From positions 308,501-372,500 of the forward strand of contig NZ_OY760062.1 in assembly GCF_963662885.1 (NCBI RefSeq): a DNA stretch of 64,000 bases. Reading direction: 5' to 3'. Positions 50,619 through 60,436 of this stretch are shown piece after piece (within the stretch, counting starts at the first letter, position 1; the number at the start of each line of letters is the position of its first letter). The notes under the pieces were generated by a model. The model did no database searches and was not told where the DNA came from. It saw nothing but the letters and a program-made list of their open reading frames with translations. The position numbers and the translations under genes are program-made. Source of the stretch: an uncultured Pseudodesulfovibrio sp. (lineage in GTDB: Bacteria > Desulfobacterota > Desulfovibrionia > Desulfovibrionales > Desulfovibrionaceae).

Positions 50619-53546
50619 CTATTTGTTCTTGGGCGGGGTCTGCCCGCACGGTTTGGTGAAATCGCACCACTTGCAGCGGTCACCGGGCCGGGGTTCGAAT
50701 CGGGCGGCCGTGAGCATGTGTCTGACCAGTGTTCGTATCAGGAGCGGGGCGATCTCGTCCACTGCCTCGTCCACTTCTTCTTCGGTCCACTTGGCTGGAA
50801 AGAGCAGTTGCTCCCGCCCGTTTTCGCCCAGTTTGACCAACCCGGCGTTGACCGGAGATTCGCCTTCGGAACGGGCATACAGATGCAGATAGACCGGGAG
50901 CTGGACCGAACGCACGGCCTCGGCAAGATTTACAAGCAGATCAGGATCCGCGTCGCCTTCAAGAAAGCCCTCCATACGGTCCAGGAGTTCCATGTCACCC
51001 CAGAAACGCGATTTGGGCAGAAGAGCGCCGCCGGTCTTGTAGTCCAGGATGATCACGCCCTGTTCCCGGCGCTCCACGCGATCGATTCGTCCTTTGAAGG
51101 GAATGGACAGATCGTCCACGGTCAGCGTGGATTCCAGAGGGTGCTCCAGGCCCAGCAGGGTGGCCGGTTGTTGCGCGGCCACGAACCGTTCGAGGCGGTA
51201 GCGCCCGGCTTCCATAAGGGCTGTGCGCGTGTCCAGTGGCAATCGGGCGTAGAGCGGTCCGGCGCGGAAGGTTTCGCTGAAGGCGGATAAGAGCGGGGCC
51301 GGGTCCAGGGCTGCCAGATTTTCACCGGTTCCGACATGGGGCAGGAGGAATTCCTTGAGTACGTCGTGGACCAAGGAGCCGAACTCGCTGCGGTCGCCGT
51401 CCTCATCAACGGTGTCCACCGGGCGTACACCGGAAAGATACTGGTAGAAGAATCGCTTGGGGCAGCCCATGTAGGTGTCGAGGCCGGAGGGCGACAATCC
51501 CTTGGTGATCAGAAAATCGGCCAGGGCCGTACGGAGCGAGTCAGTGGTCGGAACCGACGGCGGCCCAGCAGGCAGGGAGCTTGCCGGGAACGTCACGGTG
51601 CGGATTACGCCGTCCTCGGGGGCGACGAGTTTGTTCGCGGCGAGTTCGTGTTCCCACAGGAGTTGTTCCACGAATCGGCTGCGTACGGATTTACCGTCGA
51701 GCAAACCAGGCTGGACGCCATTCTGGTAGTAGATGACCGCCTCTTTCGCGCCCATGAGCAGGCGGTAGAAGTTGTAGCCCGATACGTTGTCCCGCTCGCG
51801 GGCGTCGGGCAGGCCCAGCAGTTTGCGCAGGGGATCGGGCAGGAGTGGATCGAACGGATTGGTACCGGGCAGCCGCTCCTCCACCGCGTCGAGGATGAAG
51901 AGTTTGTCGAAGTGCAGCAGCCGGGTTTCGAGCACGCCCAGGACCTGCAGGCCGGTCAGGGGATCGGGCTCGAAGGAGACGCGCTCCTGGTCGAGCAGGC
52001 GGCGCAGGAACGAGTGCAGGGTGGACTGCCCCATGGGTTCGAAACAGGTCTCGGCGCTCTTGAGCTGGGGGATGACAGAGTTGGTCAGCCGGAACAGACA
52101 CTCGGCGTCCATGAGGTAGGTATGCCACAACCGTTCACCGCGCGCGTGGAGCATCTCGGCCAGTCCGGCCAGGGCCTCTCCCACTTCGGCAAGGGTGTTC
52201 ACGGACGCAAATGCGGTCAGACAACGGTCCAGGATTTCCTTGAGCAGCGGTTCGGCCACGGCTCGGTCCACGTCCTTGAGCGCGTCGCCGTCCCATTCCG
52301 GATCGAACGCCATGGGATCGATGGATTTCTCACCCCGGCGGATAATCGCCTCCCAGAAGTGGAAAACGGTGCGTAGCGGTTTGTCCTCCGGGCCGAGCAG
52401 CCGAAGGTAGGGATGCCGGATGAGGGCGATCACGTCCTTCCAGTAATAACGGCCGTCGGGTGCGCGGTTCTCGCGCAGGACCAGCAGGGTCTCGATAAGT
52501 CGGGCCAGTGAGGTGCGGGCCAATGGGTAGCCCATGGAAATGTTCGGCTCCAGGTCCGGGTCCACGTTGGGGAGCATATGCAACACGGGCAGTAGCGCGC
52601 CTTCGTCAGGGAGAACCACTGCGGTGTGGTCAAGGGTATCGCGTTCCTTGAGCGCGCGCATGTCCTCAGCCAGCCCGGCCAGCTGGGAATGGCGGTCGTA
52701 TCCCTCGCAGAACTGGATGGTCGGGGCGTGCGGCTCGGTGGTCAGGCCCAGCGGTATTTCCGGGCGTATTCCCCAGCGGGAGAGCCACGCCGTGTGTTCG
52801 GCAGTGGCCCAGTGGGCTCGACCTCCCTCGGCCAAGGCCACATCCGAATGGAGCACCGGGGTCAGAATATCCCGCTCCCAAAGGGTACGAAAGAGCCTGT
52901 CCTCGGTCCCGCTCAGGGCGTAGAATCCGGCGGCCAGCACGGTCCGGCCATCCAATGCTCCGGCAACCTCTTCTAAATGATCAAGGACAAAGCGGGCGGA
53001 CAGGCCGGGCGTTGTCCAGCCTCGGGCGTCCAGCCTGGTCAGATACTCGTGGTGAATGGCGCGCAATTGTTCCAGGAGCCCGGCGGCGTAGGCCGAAACC
53101 TCGCCTTCCATGTATTCCAGATCCTGGGGTTCCAAATCCTGCCGCAGGAGGTCGTCCATGAGGCGGGCAAGCAGCATGCCCCAAGGAAGAAATTGCTCGC
53201 GGTCGAGTTCGGGCAGGCGGGAGAGCAGGCTGCCCGAACGTCCGCGAAGATCGGACACGACGGCATGGAGCATCTCCACCAGATCGAGCTGGTTGGCCTT
53301 GACCGGTGGGGTGGGGGAAAGACGGCGGTGCAGGCCTGAGACAAAATCCGCGATGGAGGTCATCTCTGGCATGAACGCCGGTCGCCTCATGGCCGGATGG
53401 TTCGCGAGCAGCCCTTTCAGGTGGCGGCGTGGACGGTTGTGGGGAAATAGTATGGTCAGCCTGCCTGGATTGTCCGACTCCGCGACCATGTCCGCCAGCA
53501 CGGGCATGAAATCCGTCTGCCAGGGGATGAGGAGGATGGAATTCAT
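50619..53546 (-). CDS. addB: AddB-like subunit of the AddAB helicase-nuclease
   Basis: This is a 975-residue protein. The N-terminal helicase-like part has no intact Walker A (LFPHNRPRRHLKG), as in AddB proteins that lost ATPase activity. The C-terminal PD-(D/E)XK nuclease shows GLSPSGLDTYMGCPKRFF, GRIDRVERREQG and ILDYKTGG. The cysteines of CPKRFF and RCKWCDFTKPCG probably bind a [4Fe-4S] cluster. It begins directly after the addA stop. With AddA it processes double-strand ends for recombination. Confidence 0.9.
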   Translation of the reverse strand: MNSILLIPWQTDFMPVLADMVAESDNPGRLTILFPHNRPRRHLKGLLANHPAMRRPAFMPEMTSIADFVSGLHRRLSPTPPVKANQLDLVEMLHAVVSDLRGRSGSLLSRLPELDREQFLPWGMLLARLMDDLLRQDLEPQDLEYMEGEVSAYAAGLLEQLRAIHHEYLTRLDARGWTTPGLSARFVLDHLEEVAGALDGRTVLAAGFYALSGTEDRLFRTLWERDILTPVLHSDVALAEGGRAHWATAEHTAWLSRWGIRPEIPLGLTTEPHAPTIQFCEGYDRHSQLAGLAEDMRALKERDTLDHTAVVLPDEGALLPVLHMLPNVDPDLEPNISMGYPLARTSLARLIETLLVLRENRAPDGRYYWKDVIALIRHPYLRLLGPEDKPLRTVFHFWEAIIRRGEKSIDPMAFDPEWDGDALKDVDRAVAEPLLKEILDRCLTAFASVNTLAEVGEALAGLAEMLHARGERLWHTYLMDAECLFRLTNSVIPQLKSAETCFEPMGQSTLHSFLRRLLDQERVSFEPDPLTGLQVLGVLETRLLHFDKLFILDAVEERLPGTNPFDPLLPDPLRKLLGLPDARERDNVSGYNFYRLLMGAKEAVIYYQNGVQPGLLDGKSVRSRFVEQLLWEHELAANKLVAPEDGVIRTVTFPASSLPAGPPSVPTTDSLRTALADFLITKGLSPSGLDTYMGCPKRFFYQYLSGVRPVDTVDEDGDRSEFGSLVHDVLKEFLLPHVGTGENLAALDPAPLLSAFSETFRAGPLYARLPLDTRTALMEAGRYRLERFVAAQQPATLLGLEHPLESTLTVDDLSIPFKGRIDRVERREQGVIILDYKTGGALLPKSRFWGDMELLDRMEGFLEGDADPDLLVNLAEAVRSVQLPVYLHLYARSEGESPVNAGLVKLGENGREQLLFPAKWTEEEVDEAVDEIAPLLIRTLVRHMLTAARFEPRPGDRCKWCDFTKPCGQTPPKNK

Positions 53547-56500
53547 CTAGGCGTCCCCTTTCACTTCGCGAATCTCGCGCAGGTCCAGGTAGACCAGGAA
53601 ACCGCGCGGCGCGCCATAATCGTCCATGCCCGTGAGGATATCCATGTATTCGCGTACCTGTACCTCGTTGTGCGGATCGGGACGGCCGGTTTTGAAATCC
53701 ACGATAACGGACGGCTTGCCGTTGACGAGCAGGTCGAACCGTTTGAACTCGCCGCCCGGGGTCAGGACTTCTGGTTCGCGCACGCCGTGGGCCAGCCACT
53801 CGCGCAGCCGGTCGTCGCCCAACGCCCATTCGGCCATGGCTCGTAAATCCAAGTGAAGTTTCTCGCGGTCCGCATCAGACAGCGCGCCCAGTTCGGGGAA
53901 ATCCTGGACAGCCAGCATCATGGCGCGCTCGATGTCGGCTGTGTCATTGCCCGAGACCATCATGTGTTCCATCACCCGGTGGGCCACTTCGCCGCGCATG
54001 CGTTCATTGAAAAAATAGTCGTCGAGGTTGTGGCGGTAGACCCGCAGCCTGGGCAGCCAGCCCATCAGGTCAGCTTTGCCCTCGGCCGGGGGCAGGGCAA
54101 CCGGTTCGGGACGGGCGGCCTGCATGGACGGTTGCGTTCCGGACGGGGTATCTCCCTGTTCGAATATGCCGTCGTCATCCAGTTCCAGGAATTGGTCCAT
54201 GGCCTTGAGGACCACCGGATTGGAGACCCGCGCCGTCTCGGGGAAGAAGCCGTACAGCTCCTCGCGCGCCCGGGTCCAGGCCACGTAGAGCAGGTTGAGC
54301 TGTTCGCGAACGGCCCGGCCGAGGCTCTCCTGGTAGGGACGGCCCAGGTCCTTTTTCATGGGCACGAGCAAACTGTGCCCCTTGAACTCGCGGACCGTGA
54401 AATTGCGGTCCGTATCGGTTTTCCAGTGGTGGAAAGGAACGATGGTCACCGGGAATTCCAGCCCCTTGGATTTGTGGATGGTCATGATGCGCACGGCGTC
54501 GATGTTTTCCGGCAGGGGGACCTTTTCCTGGTCGGACTTCTCTTCCCAGTATTCCAGGAAGGCGGACAGAGAGCCGTAGCCGTTCTCTTCCGCCAGATGG
54601 ATGACCTCAAGGAAGCGGCGCACGTACAGCTCGGCCTCGGGATGGCGTTCCAGCACCCGGAAGACGCGAACGGCTTCCATGGTCAGGTCATAGGGTGTCA
54701 TCAGCCCGGACTGGTTGTAGAAGGGCTCGATGAGCCGTTGCCAGGGGCCGGGGAAGTCTTCGCGAAACTGTACTCCCAGAGGTTTTTTGCGTGGCTTGAT
54801 GAGCCAATCCAGCAGCTTGGCCTCGGGCAGCCCGGATTCGGCCAGAAAGAGTTCATGCCCGCCGATGAAGGCCAGGAACGCCGCGTCGTCTCGCGGAAAG
54901 TCCAGGAAGCCGAGGAATCCGGCCAACTGCCGGACCACGGGATGGCGGTCCAGTTGCAGGGAGTTTTCGGTGATGACCGGGATATTCTTCTGCACCAGCA
55001 GATCACAGACCAGCGTGGCGTGCGTATGGGAGCGGACCAGAATGCCGATGTCCCGGTAATTGCGCCGGGCCGTCAGGTCGTCCATGAGCGCGTCCAGCCG
55101 TTCCAGGGTCTGCTCTTCGATCTCTCCTGAGCCGCTCCCCTCGAGTCGCTCCATGCGCACATAGCCGCCGGTATTCAGGTGCTTTTCCGGCAGGGACTGG
55201 GCGCAGTCACGGAAACTCTGCAAAATCTGTCCGGCGAATTCGGCGCGGAACCCTGCGTCCGCATCTGGCAGGACGCGGTCGGCCAGCTCCGCCGCCTGAT
55301 CCGGATCTTCCAGGTTGGCGAAAAAAGCGTTGTTGAATTCGACCACATTGCGATGGCTGCGCCAGTTGTCCGGCAGGTTCTCGGCCTCTGGGCGTTCAAC
55401 CAGACCCGCTATCTCCGGCTGCTGCATGACCTCGTCGAACAGGGCGGAGTCCCCGCCGCGCCATCCGTAAATGGCCTGCTTGACGTCGCCCACGAAGAAC
55501 AGGCTGCCGCCTTTGCCCAGACATTCCCCGGCGAGCGGGGTGATGGCCTGCCATTGGTCGCGGTTGGTGTCCTGAAATTCGTCCACCAGCAGGTGGTGCA
55601 ACCGGCAGCCCAACCGGCAGTAGGCTTCGGACACGGCCCCGCCTTCGGCCAACAGGTCGATGACATGCCCGGCCACGCCGCTGTTGAGGACCATGCCCTG
55701 TCTGCGTTGCAACTCTTCCAGCCCGTTTTCCAGCCTGAGCCCAATGTCTATGGCCGGTGCCAGGAAATAGGCGCCCGCCAGTACGGCGCGGCTCTGTCGG
55801 TATTCGGCCCATTTGCCTTGCAGGTGGGCGTAGAAGGATTCGGAGCGATCGTCCACCAGCCCCTTGCCTTTGGCCAGGACGCAGTCGGCCACAGTCGTCT
55901 TCTTGATGGAAGCGGAATCAGGGACCGGATCGAAGAGTTCCATATCCAGGCAGTTGGTCAGGAAGTCGCGGAAATATTTGTTCAGGGGCAGTCCGGTCTC
56001 TTCAGCGTGTTTGGACATTGCCTCGACGGACTGTCGGAATGAGGCGTACTCGTCGGTAAGCAGGCCGACGATGGCCTGCTGGTCCGTGAGCAGGTCATCC
56101 GTTCTGGTCTCGACGCAACCAGTCAGTTCGCGCAGGCGGTCGCGGACCGTATCCTGAATCCAGAAGCCGTTGCGTCCTTCCTGGCGGATAAGCGTACCCA
56201 CCGCGCTGTCAAGCAACCGGGCTGCGTCCTCGTCCGTTTCGCACAGAGCCAGAAAATGGTCGAAGACCGCGTCAAAGAGTTCGCGTTCGTCGAAGACGAT
56301 CTCGAAGTCCGGCCGTACCCCGAACTCCAGGGCGAAGAGCCGGAGCAGAAGGACCAGCAGGGAGTCGATGGTCCGGATGTTCAGCCGGTGGTAGCGGCGC
56401 AGGATCGCGCCCACCGTGGACCGGGCCGTTTCCGGGGAGCAGGCCGGATTCTCCTCGATACCCAGGGCGCTCGCCTTGAGTCCGCCGACCACGCGCTCCT

Positions 56501-56696
56501 TCATCTCTGCGGCGGCCTTGTTGGTGAAGGTGACGGCCATGATTTCGGGCCAGGTGAACCCTCGGCCCGGTCGGTTGACGCAGACGAACGGCGTATCGCG
56601 TTCGTCCGCCGCATCCAGCAGGGCCAGGAAGCGTCGGGTCAACTGGTATGTCTTGCCCGAGCCTGCCGAAGCCTTGACCTGTCTCAGTTCCGACAT
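53547..56696 (-). CDS. addA: AddA subunit of the AddAB helicase-nuclease
   Basis: This 1049-residue UvrD/Rep-type helicase has Walker A ASAGSGKT (9-16), TNKAAAEMKER, DEFQDTN Walker B and VGDVKQAIYGWRG. MTIHKSKGLEFP and YVAWTRAREELY follow. A C-terminal nuclease domain carries RFDLLVNGKPSVIVDFKTG. This is the AddA layout and length. The stop is immediately before the addB ATG, and the EamA gene stop is 3 nt upstream, so all are one operon. No RecBCD genes are seen. Confidence 0.93.
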   Translation of the reverse strand: MSELRQVKASAGSGKTYQLTRRFLALLDAADERDTPFVCVNRPGRGFTWPEIMAVTFTNKAAAEMKERVVGGLKASALGIEENPACSPETARSTVGAILRRYHRLNIRTIDSLLVLLLRLFALEFGVRPDFEIVFDERELFDAVFDHFLALCETDEDAARLLDSAVGTLIRQEGRNGFWIQDTVRDRLRELTGCVETRTDDLLTDQQAIVGLLTDEYASFRQSVEAMSKHAEETGLPLNKYFRDFLTNCLDMELFDPVPDSASIKKTTVADCVLAKGKGLVDDRSESFYAHLQGKWAEYRQSRAVLAGAYFLAPAIDIGLRLENGLEELQRRQGMVLNSGVAGHVIDLLAEGGAVSEAYCRLGCRLHHLLVDEFQDTNRDQWQAITPLAGECLGKGGSLFFVGDVKQAIYGWRGGDSALFDEVMQQPEIAGLVERPEAENLPDNWRSHRNVVEFNNAFFANLEDPDQAAELADRVLPDADAGFRAEFAGQILQSFRDCAQSLPEKHLNTGGYVRMERLEGSGSGEIEEQTLERLDALMDDLTARRNYRDIGILVRSHTHATLVCDLLVQKNIPVITENSLQLDRHPVVRQLAGFLGFLDFPRDDAAFLAFIGGHELFLAESGLPEAKLLDWLIKPRKKPLGVQFREDFPGPWQRLIEPFYNQSGLMTPYDLTMEAVRVFRVLERHPEAELYVRRFLEVIHLAEENGYGSLSAFLEYWEEKSDQEKVPLPENIDAVRIMTIHKSKGLEFPVTIVPFHHWKTDTDRNFTVREFKGHSLLVPMKKDLGRPYQESLGRAVREQLNLLYVAWTRAREELYGFFPETARVSNPVVLKAMDQFLELDDDGIFEQGDTPSGTQPSMQAARPEPVALPPAEGKADLMGWLPRLRVYRHNLDDYFFNERMRGEVAHRVMEHMMVSGNDTADIERAMMLAVQDFPELGALSDADREKLHLDLRAMAEWALGDDRLREWLAHGVREPEVLTPGGEFKRFDLLVNGKPSVIVDFKTGRPDPHNEVQVREYMDILTGMDDYGAPRGFLVYLDLREIREVKGDA

Positions 56697-56699
56697 CCG

Positions 56700-57584
56700 C
56701 TAGGCCTCGCTTTTGGTGGTCAGCCGGTTGCGGCTGCCGGACAGTACGACCATGAAGACCGCGACGATGATCAGGGACGACCCCGCGTAGCCCAGCATGG
56801 AGAACTTCTCACCGAACAGGGCGTAGGCCAGGACTGCGGCCACCAGAGGTTCGAAAGTGGCGATGACCGACGCATGCGTGGCGTCCAGTCGCTTGAGGCC
56901 CGCATAATAGACCGAGAACGCGCCGTAGGAGGTGACCAGCGCCATGCCGATCAACATCAGCCACGCCTCGGGCGATTTGTGCACGAAGTGGATGAAGGGC
57001 CACAGCAAAAGTGCGCCGAAGGGCAGGGCATAGACGAAGATCGTCGGCGTGGGGTAGCGGTACAGGAATTTCTTCCCGAAGATGTAATAGAGCGCGTAGG
57101 TGAAGCCGGAGAGTAGTCCTGCGGCCAGGCCGAACAGGTTCAGATTGAGTGCGGCTCCATTCATCAGCTTCGGCCCCAGGCTGATGCAGGCCACGCCGAT
57201 GATGGTCATGGCCACGCAGAGTGCCTTGACCAGAGTCATCTCCTCCTTGAGAACCAGCCGAGAAAGCAGGGCGACCCAGGCCGGAGCCGTGTACAGCAGC
57301 ACGGCGGCCATGGCCATGCCCACGTCGCGGATGGCGATCTGATACGCACCGTAGAACAGAGTCACGCAGATGACTCCGAAGCCGAGCAGGGCGGGCATAT
57401 CCGAGCGGTGGGCTCTGAGCTGCCCGGCCACGGTGGCGTGGACCAGAAAGAACATCCAGCCGAAAATGGCGCGCCAGAATGCGATTTCCAGGGCGCTTAC
57501 ACCCTCTGCCAGCACGAATTTGGTGAATACGCCGATGACGCCCCACATGAAGGCGGCGGCGAGGACATAGAGGAAACCGGCCAT
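56700..57584 (-). CDS. EamA/DMT-family transporter
   Basis: This 294-residue protein has ten membrane helices in two EamA halves (for example MWGVIGVFTKFVLAEG, IAFWRAIFGWMFF and ATFEPLVAAVLAYALFGEK). Members move amino acids, metabolites or nucleotides, and the substrate is unclear. It starts 2 bp after the cyclodeaminase-like gene stop and ends 3 bp before addA. Pairing with an ornithine-cyclodeaminase-like enzyme suggests an amino-acid-related substrate. Confidence 0.9.
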   Translation of the reverse strand: MAGFLYVLAAAFMWGVIGVFTKFVLAEGVSALEIAFWRAIFGWMFFLVHATVAGQLRAHRSDMPALLGFGVICVTLFYGAYQIAIRDVGMAMAAVLLYTAPAWVALLSRLVLKEEMTLVKALCVAMTIIGVACISLGPKLMNGAALNLNLFGLAAGLLSGFTYALYYIFGKKFLYRYPTPTIFVYALPFGALLLWPFIHFVHKSPEAWLMLIGMALVTSYGAFSVYYAGLKRLDATHASVIATFEPLVAAVLAYALFGEKFSMLGYAGSSLIIVAVFMVVLSGSRNRLTTKSEA

Positions 57585-57586
57585 GG

Positions 57587-58573
57587 CTACAACTCGACCA
57601 GGGTTCCGACGTCGGCCCTGGCAGCCAGTTCATTGATCAGGGCCGAGGCCATGATGTCGTGGGCGGCGATGCCCATGAGCACGGCCCCCCGGCGTCCTTC
57701 ACGCAGCCCAAGTCCATCCCCTGCGCAGATCTCACACAGGTCGGCGTCGATCTCTTCGGGCCGGGGGTAGCCCTTTTGGAAATAGGTGCCTGCCTCCTGG
57801 GTCCGGATGTACTGCTCTCGGTGGTCGCAGGTGAAGTGCGCGTCCGCGAAGACGTCCTCGTTTACACAGGCATCATAGTCCACGGCGATGACGAGGCAGT
57901 CGTCCTTGAGCCATTTGCGGCGGACAGGGCGTTCGGGTTCCTCGACCATGGGCGTGCAGGTGATCAGCACGTCGGTGTCTCGCACGGCGGCTTCCAGATC
58001 GGTGTGCAGGGAAAGGACCGCGTCCGGCAGTTCGGGAGACATCTCATCAATGAAGCGTTGGATCGAGCGCTCGCGGAGGCCGCAGCATCGGACTTCATTC
58101 AATGACGGGAAAACCTCTTTCATGGCCAGGAGGTTGGTTCGTCCCTGCACGCCAGTACCCACGATAGTCAGACGGGTGGTGCCTGGGTTCCCGAAATGCC
58201 GGGCGTAGACACCGGACGCCGCGCCCGTGCGCCATGCGGTGAGCCGCGCCGCGTCCATGATAGCTACGGGCAGGCCGGTTGCGGGGTCGTTCACGATCAT
58301 GACCCCGGAAATGTATGGCAGTCCCCTGGCCGGATTGGTTGGGTAGCCCGCAATGCACTTGACCCCGGCTCGGTCGATATCTCCGCCGAGATGGCAGGGC
58401 ATGGCGTGCACGAAGCTGTCTTCGCGCGGATGCACGCCGATCTTCGCGGGCATCTGGCCCAATCCGTTGCCCAGGGCTGCGAAGCCTGTCTCCACCGCGT
58501 CCATGACCTCGGCCATGGAGATGTCGAGACTGTCCATGTCTCTTGACGATATAAAGCGAATATTTGAGCCCAT
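57587..58573 (-). CDS. Ornithine cyclodeaminase/mu-crystallin family protein
   Basis: This 328-residue protein starts at ATG 58573 (MGSNIRFISSRDM). It has the Rossmann nucleotide motif VGTGVQGRTNLLA, the substrate region KCIAGYPTNP, and DAARLTAWRTGAASGVYARHF. Members include ornithine cyclodeaminase, alanine dehydrogenase and ketimine reductase, and the reaction here is not determined. It leads the minus-strand run to addAB. Confidence 0.88.
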   Translation of the reverse strand: MGSNIRFISSRDMDSLDISMAEVMDAVETGFAALGNGLGQMPAKIGVHPREDSFVHAMPCHLGGDIDRAGVKCIAGYPTNPARGLPYISGVMIVNDPATGLPVAIMDAARLTAWRTGAASGVYARHFGNPGTTRLTIVGTGVQGRTNLLAMKEVFPSLNEVRCCGLRERSIQRFIDEMSPELPDAVLSLHTDLEAAVRDTDVLITCTPMVEEPERPVRRKWLKDDCLVIAVDYDACVNEDVFADAHFTCDHREQYIRTQEAGTYFQKGYPRPEEIDADLCEICAGDGLGLREGRRGAVLMGIAAHDIMASALINELAARADVGTLVEL

Positions 58574-58692
58574 CGGGGTCCCTTTGCGAAGCAATCCATT
58601 GAGTTGAAACTTCGCGCAAGGATGCTTCAATTTCCTTGTCAACGCAACCGGAAACCCTTGCCGGGGAAGGTGGTTGCGCGTATGCTCGCCCC

Positions 58693-59520
58693 ATGTTTTT
58701 CGAGGGGACGTTCAGCATCGACGCGTCCGGCGACGGCATCCGCCTGGACCGGGTCCTCGAGACGGCAATGCCCGGTTCCGGGCTGCGCCTGCGGCGTCGG
58801 CTGTGCGACGAAGGACGTGTGTTGGTGGATGGCCGGGCCCGAAAGCCCGGTTACAAGGTTCGGGCCGGACAATCAGTGGAAATCGGGGGAGACCGGGAAA
58901 TGAAGACAGCGGGAGAACTGGGGTTGAGAATCGTCAAGTGTGAGAATGGTTTTGCCGCAGTGAACAAGCCCGGTGGTGTGCATTCGGCAAGCATCGCGGG
59001 AAAGGACGAACCCAGCGCCGAAGGCGTGCTGAGCGAGCTGTTCCCGAAGGATACCCCTGAACTGCTCAATCGCCTGGACTACCTTACTTCCGGGCTGCTG
59101 CTGGTGGCCCTGACTCCTGAAGCCCGTGAGGCATATCTCCGCTACGAAGCCGACGGGGCCATCAAGAAATTTTATCTGGCCCGGGTGAAGGGCCGCCTGG
59201 ACGGTATCATATCCGTCCGTAGCCGCCTCGACACGGACGATCGCAAGATCACACGCGTTCTGGCCGAGCCCGATCCGGATTCCCGTCGTTGGACTGGAGT
59301 TACGGCCCTGTCTCACGATCACGAGGCGGACACCTCGCTGGTGCGCTGCCTGATCATGAAGGGCGCGCGCCATCAGATTCGCGCCCATCTCTCCTCCATC
59401 GGCCACGCCATTCTCGGTGATCCTCTGTATGGGGAAGGCGAGAGCTCCAGCGGGCTGATGCTACAGCACCAACGCATCGAGATGCCCGGTTTTCAAGCCG
59501 AGGCCATCCCGCTGTTCTGA
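58693..59520 (+). CDS. RluA-family pseudouridine synthase
   Basis: This 275-residue protein starts at ATG 58693 (MFFEGTFSID). A TTG at 58636 is less likely. The S4-like N-terminal region (RLDRVLETA, RRRLCDEGRVLVDG) precedes the catalytic domain with NKPGGVHS and catalytic Asp129 in LLNRLDYLTSG. LIMKGARHQIRAHLSSIGHAILGDPLYG is the usual RluA C-motif. It isomerises uridine in rRNA or tRNA, and the site is unknown. It is divergent from the cyclodeaminase-like gene. Confidence 0.92.
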   Translation: MFFEGTFSIDASGDGIRLDRVLETAMPGSGLRLRRRLCDEGRVLVDGRARKPGYKVRAGQSVEIGGDREMKTAGELGLRIVKCENGFAAVNKPGGVHSASIAGKDEPSAEGVLSELFPKDTPELLNRLDYLTSGLLLVALTPEAREAYLRYEADGAIKKFYLARVKGRLDGIISVRSRLDTDDRKITRVLAEPDPDSRRWTGVTALSHDHEADTSLVRCLIMKGARHQIRAHLSSIGHAILGDPLYGEGESSSGLMLQHQRIEMPGFQAEAIPLF

Positions 59521-59543
59521 TTTCGGCTGGTATCGGTTTCGGC

Positions 59544-60317
59544 TCAGGAGCCGATGCCGTAGTGGTCGAAGATCTGTTTCAACTCGCCTGAAGCCCGCAT
59601 CTCTCTGATCTTGCGCTCGATCATGTCGCGCAACTCTTTGCCATTATGCCGATGGGGCGAAATGGCTATGCGGTTGTAGAACATGGCCACCGGTTCGGGG
59701 TCCACCCGGACGCGGTCGGACACGCCCATCTGTCGCGTGATGTAGCGGAAAGCCAGCGAGCCCACGAGCATGGCGTCCACCCGGTCATTGAGCATGCATT
59801 CCAGGTTGGAGAATTGTGCCATTGTAGGGTTGTCGCTGGAATTAATCCTGATCCTGGATTGGTCGCGTTCATGACGATCGAGATAGGCATCAACCTGGCT
59901 GTTGCCTGTACGGAATCCTCTGGGGATGGAAAAGCGTATGTCGTGCAGGGATTCGATCCCTTGGTAGTGCCATTGGCTGTCGGTGCAGGTGGCGAATTGA
60001 ACCACGTTGATCATGTCCAGGTTGCGTACGAAGACGAAGTCTTCTGTATGGGCTGTACCCGCGTAGGTGACCATGGCGTATTGCCCGTCCAGGGTGTCGC
60101 GGATAGCCCGTACATAGGGCATTTCATGAAAAATGAGACGGTACTTGGTGCCTTCGAAGGTCCGGCGAAGGACTTCGTTCATGATGCCGTCGTGGGGCGC
60201 TTCCGACAGGTCACACGACAGAGGACAGTACAGGGACGTGGCTACGTCGAGGTCTTCTGCAGAGGCCGGGAACGGGAGCAGCAGGGCAAGCAGTATGAGG
60301 CTGAAGAAAAATTTCAT
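59544..60317 (-). CDS. Periplasmic solute-binding protein, SBP family 3-like
   Basis: This 257-residue protein begins at ATG 60317 (MKFFFSLILLALLLPFPASA), which gives a clear signal peptide. An in-frame upstream extension lacks a ribosome-binding site and runs into the S1-gene terminator. The mature part has the two-lobe pattern with YVRAIRDTLDGQYAMVTY, LECMLNDRVDAMLVGSLA and a C-terminal REMRASGELKQIFDHYG. No ABC transporter genes are next to it, so it may be a sensor or orphan binding protein. Confidence 0.85.
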   Translation of the reverse strand: MKFFFSLILLALLLPFPASAEDLDVATSLYCPLSCDLSEAPHDGIMNEVLRRTFEGTKYRLIFHEMPYVRAIRDTLDGQYAMVTYAGTAHTEDFVFVRNLDMINVVQFATCTDSQWHYQGIESLHDIRFSIPRGFRTGNSQVDAYLDRHERDQSRIRINSSDNPTMAQFSNLECMLNDRVDAMLVGSLAFRYITRQMGVSDRVRVDPEPVAMFYNRIAISPHRHNGKELRDMIERKIREMRASGELKQIFDHYGIGS

Positions 60318-60383
60318 GACTGGATTTCCGATATCGGCTAACCCTATATCAAATAGCTGACAAATGGAATGGCAAAAAAGAAA

Positions 60384-60413
60384 AGACCCGGATCCTGTCG
60401 TGGAACCGGGCCT
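60384..60413 (-). terminator. Terminator of the S1-domain gene
   Basis: AGACCCGG (60384-60391) pairs with CCGGGCCT (60406-60413), with a G-T wobble. On the minus strand the hairpin is followed by TTTTCTTTTTT (60383 down to 60373). Confidence 0.88.
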
Positions 60414-60436
60414 TTCCGTCATGCGGCCGGGCCGCG

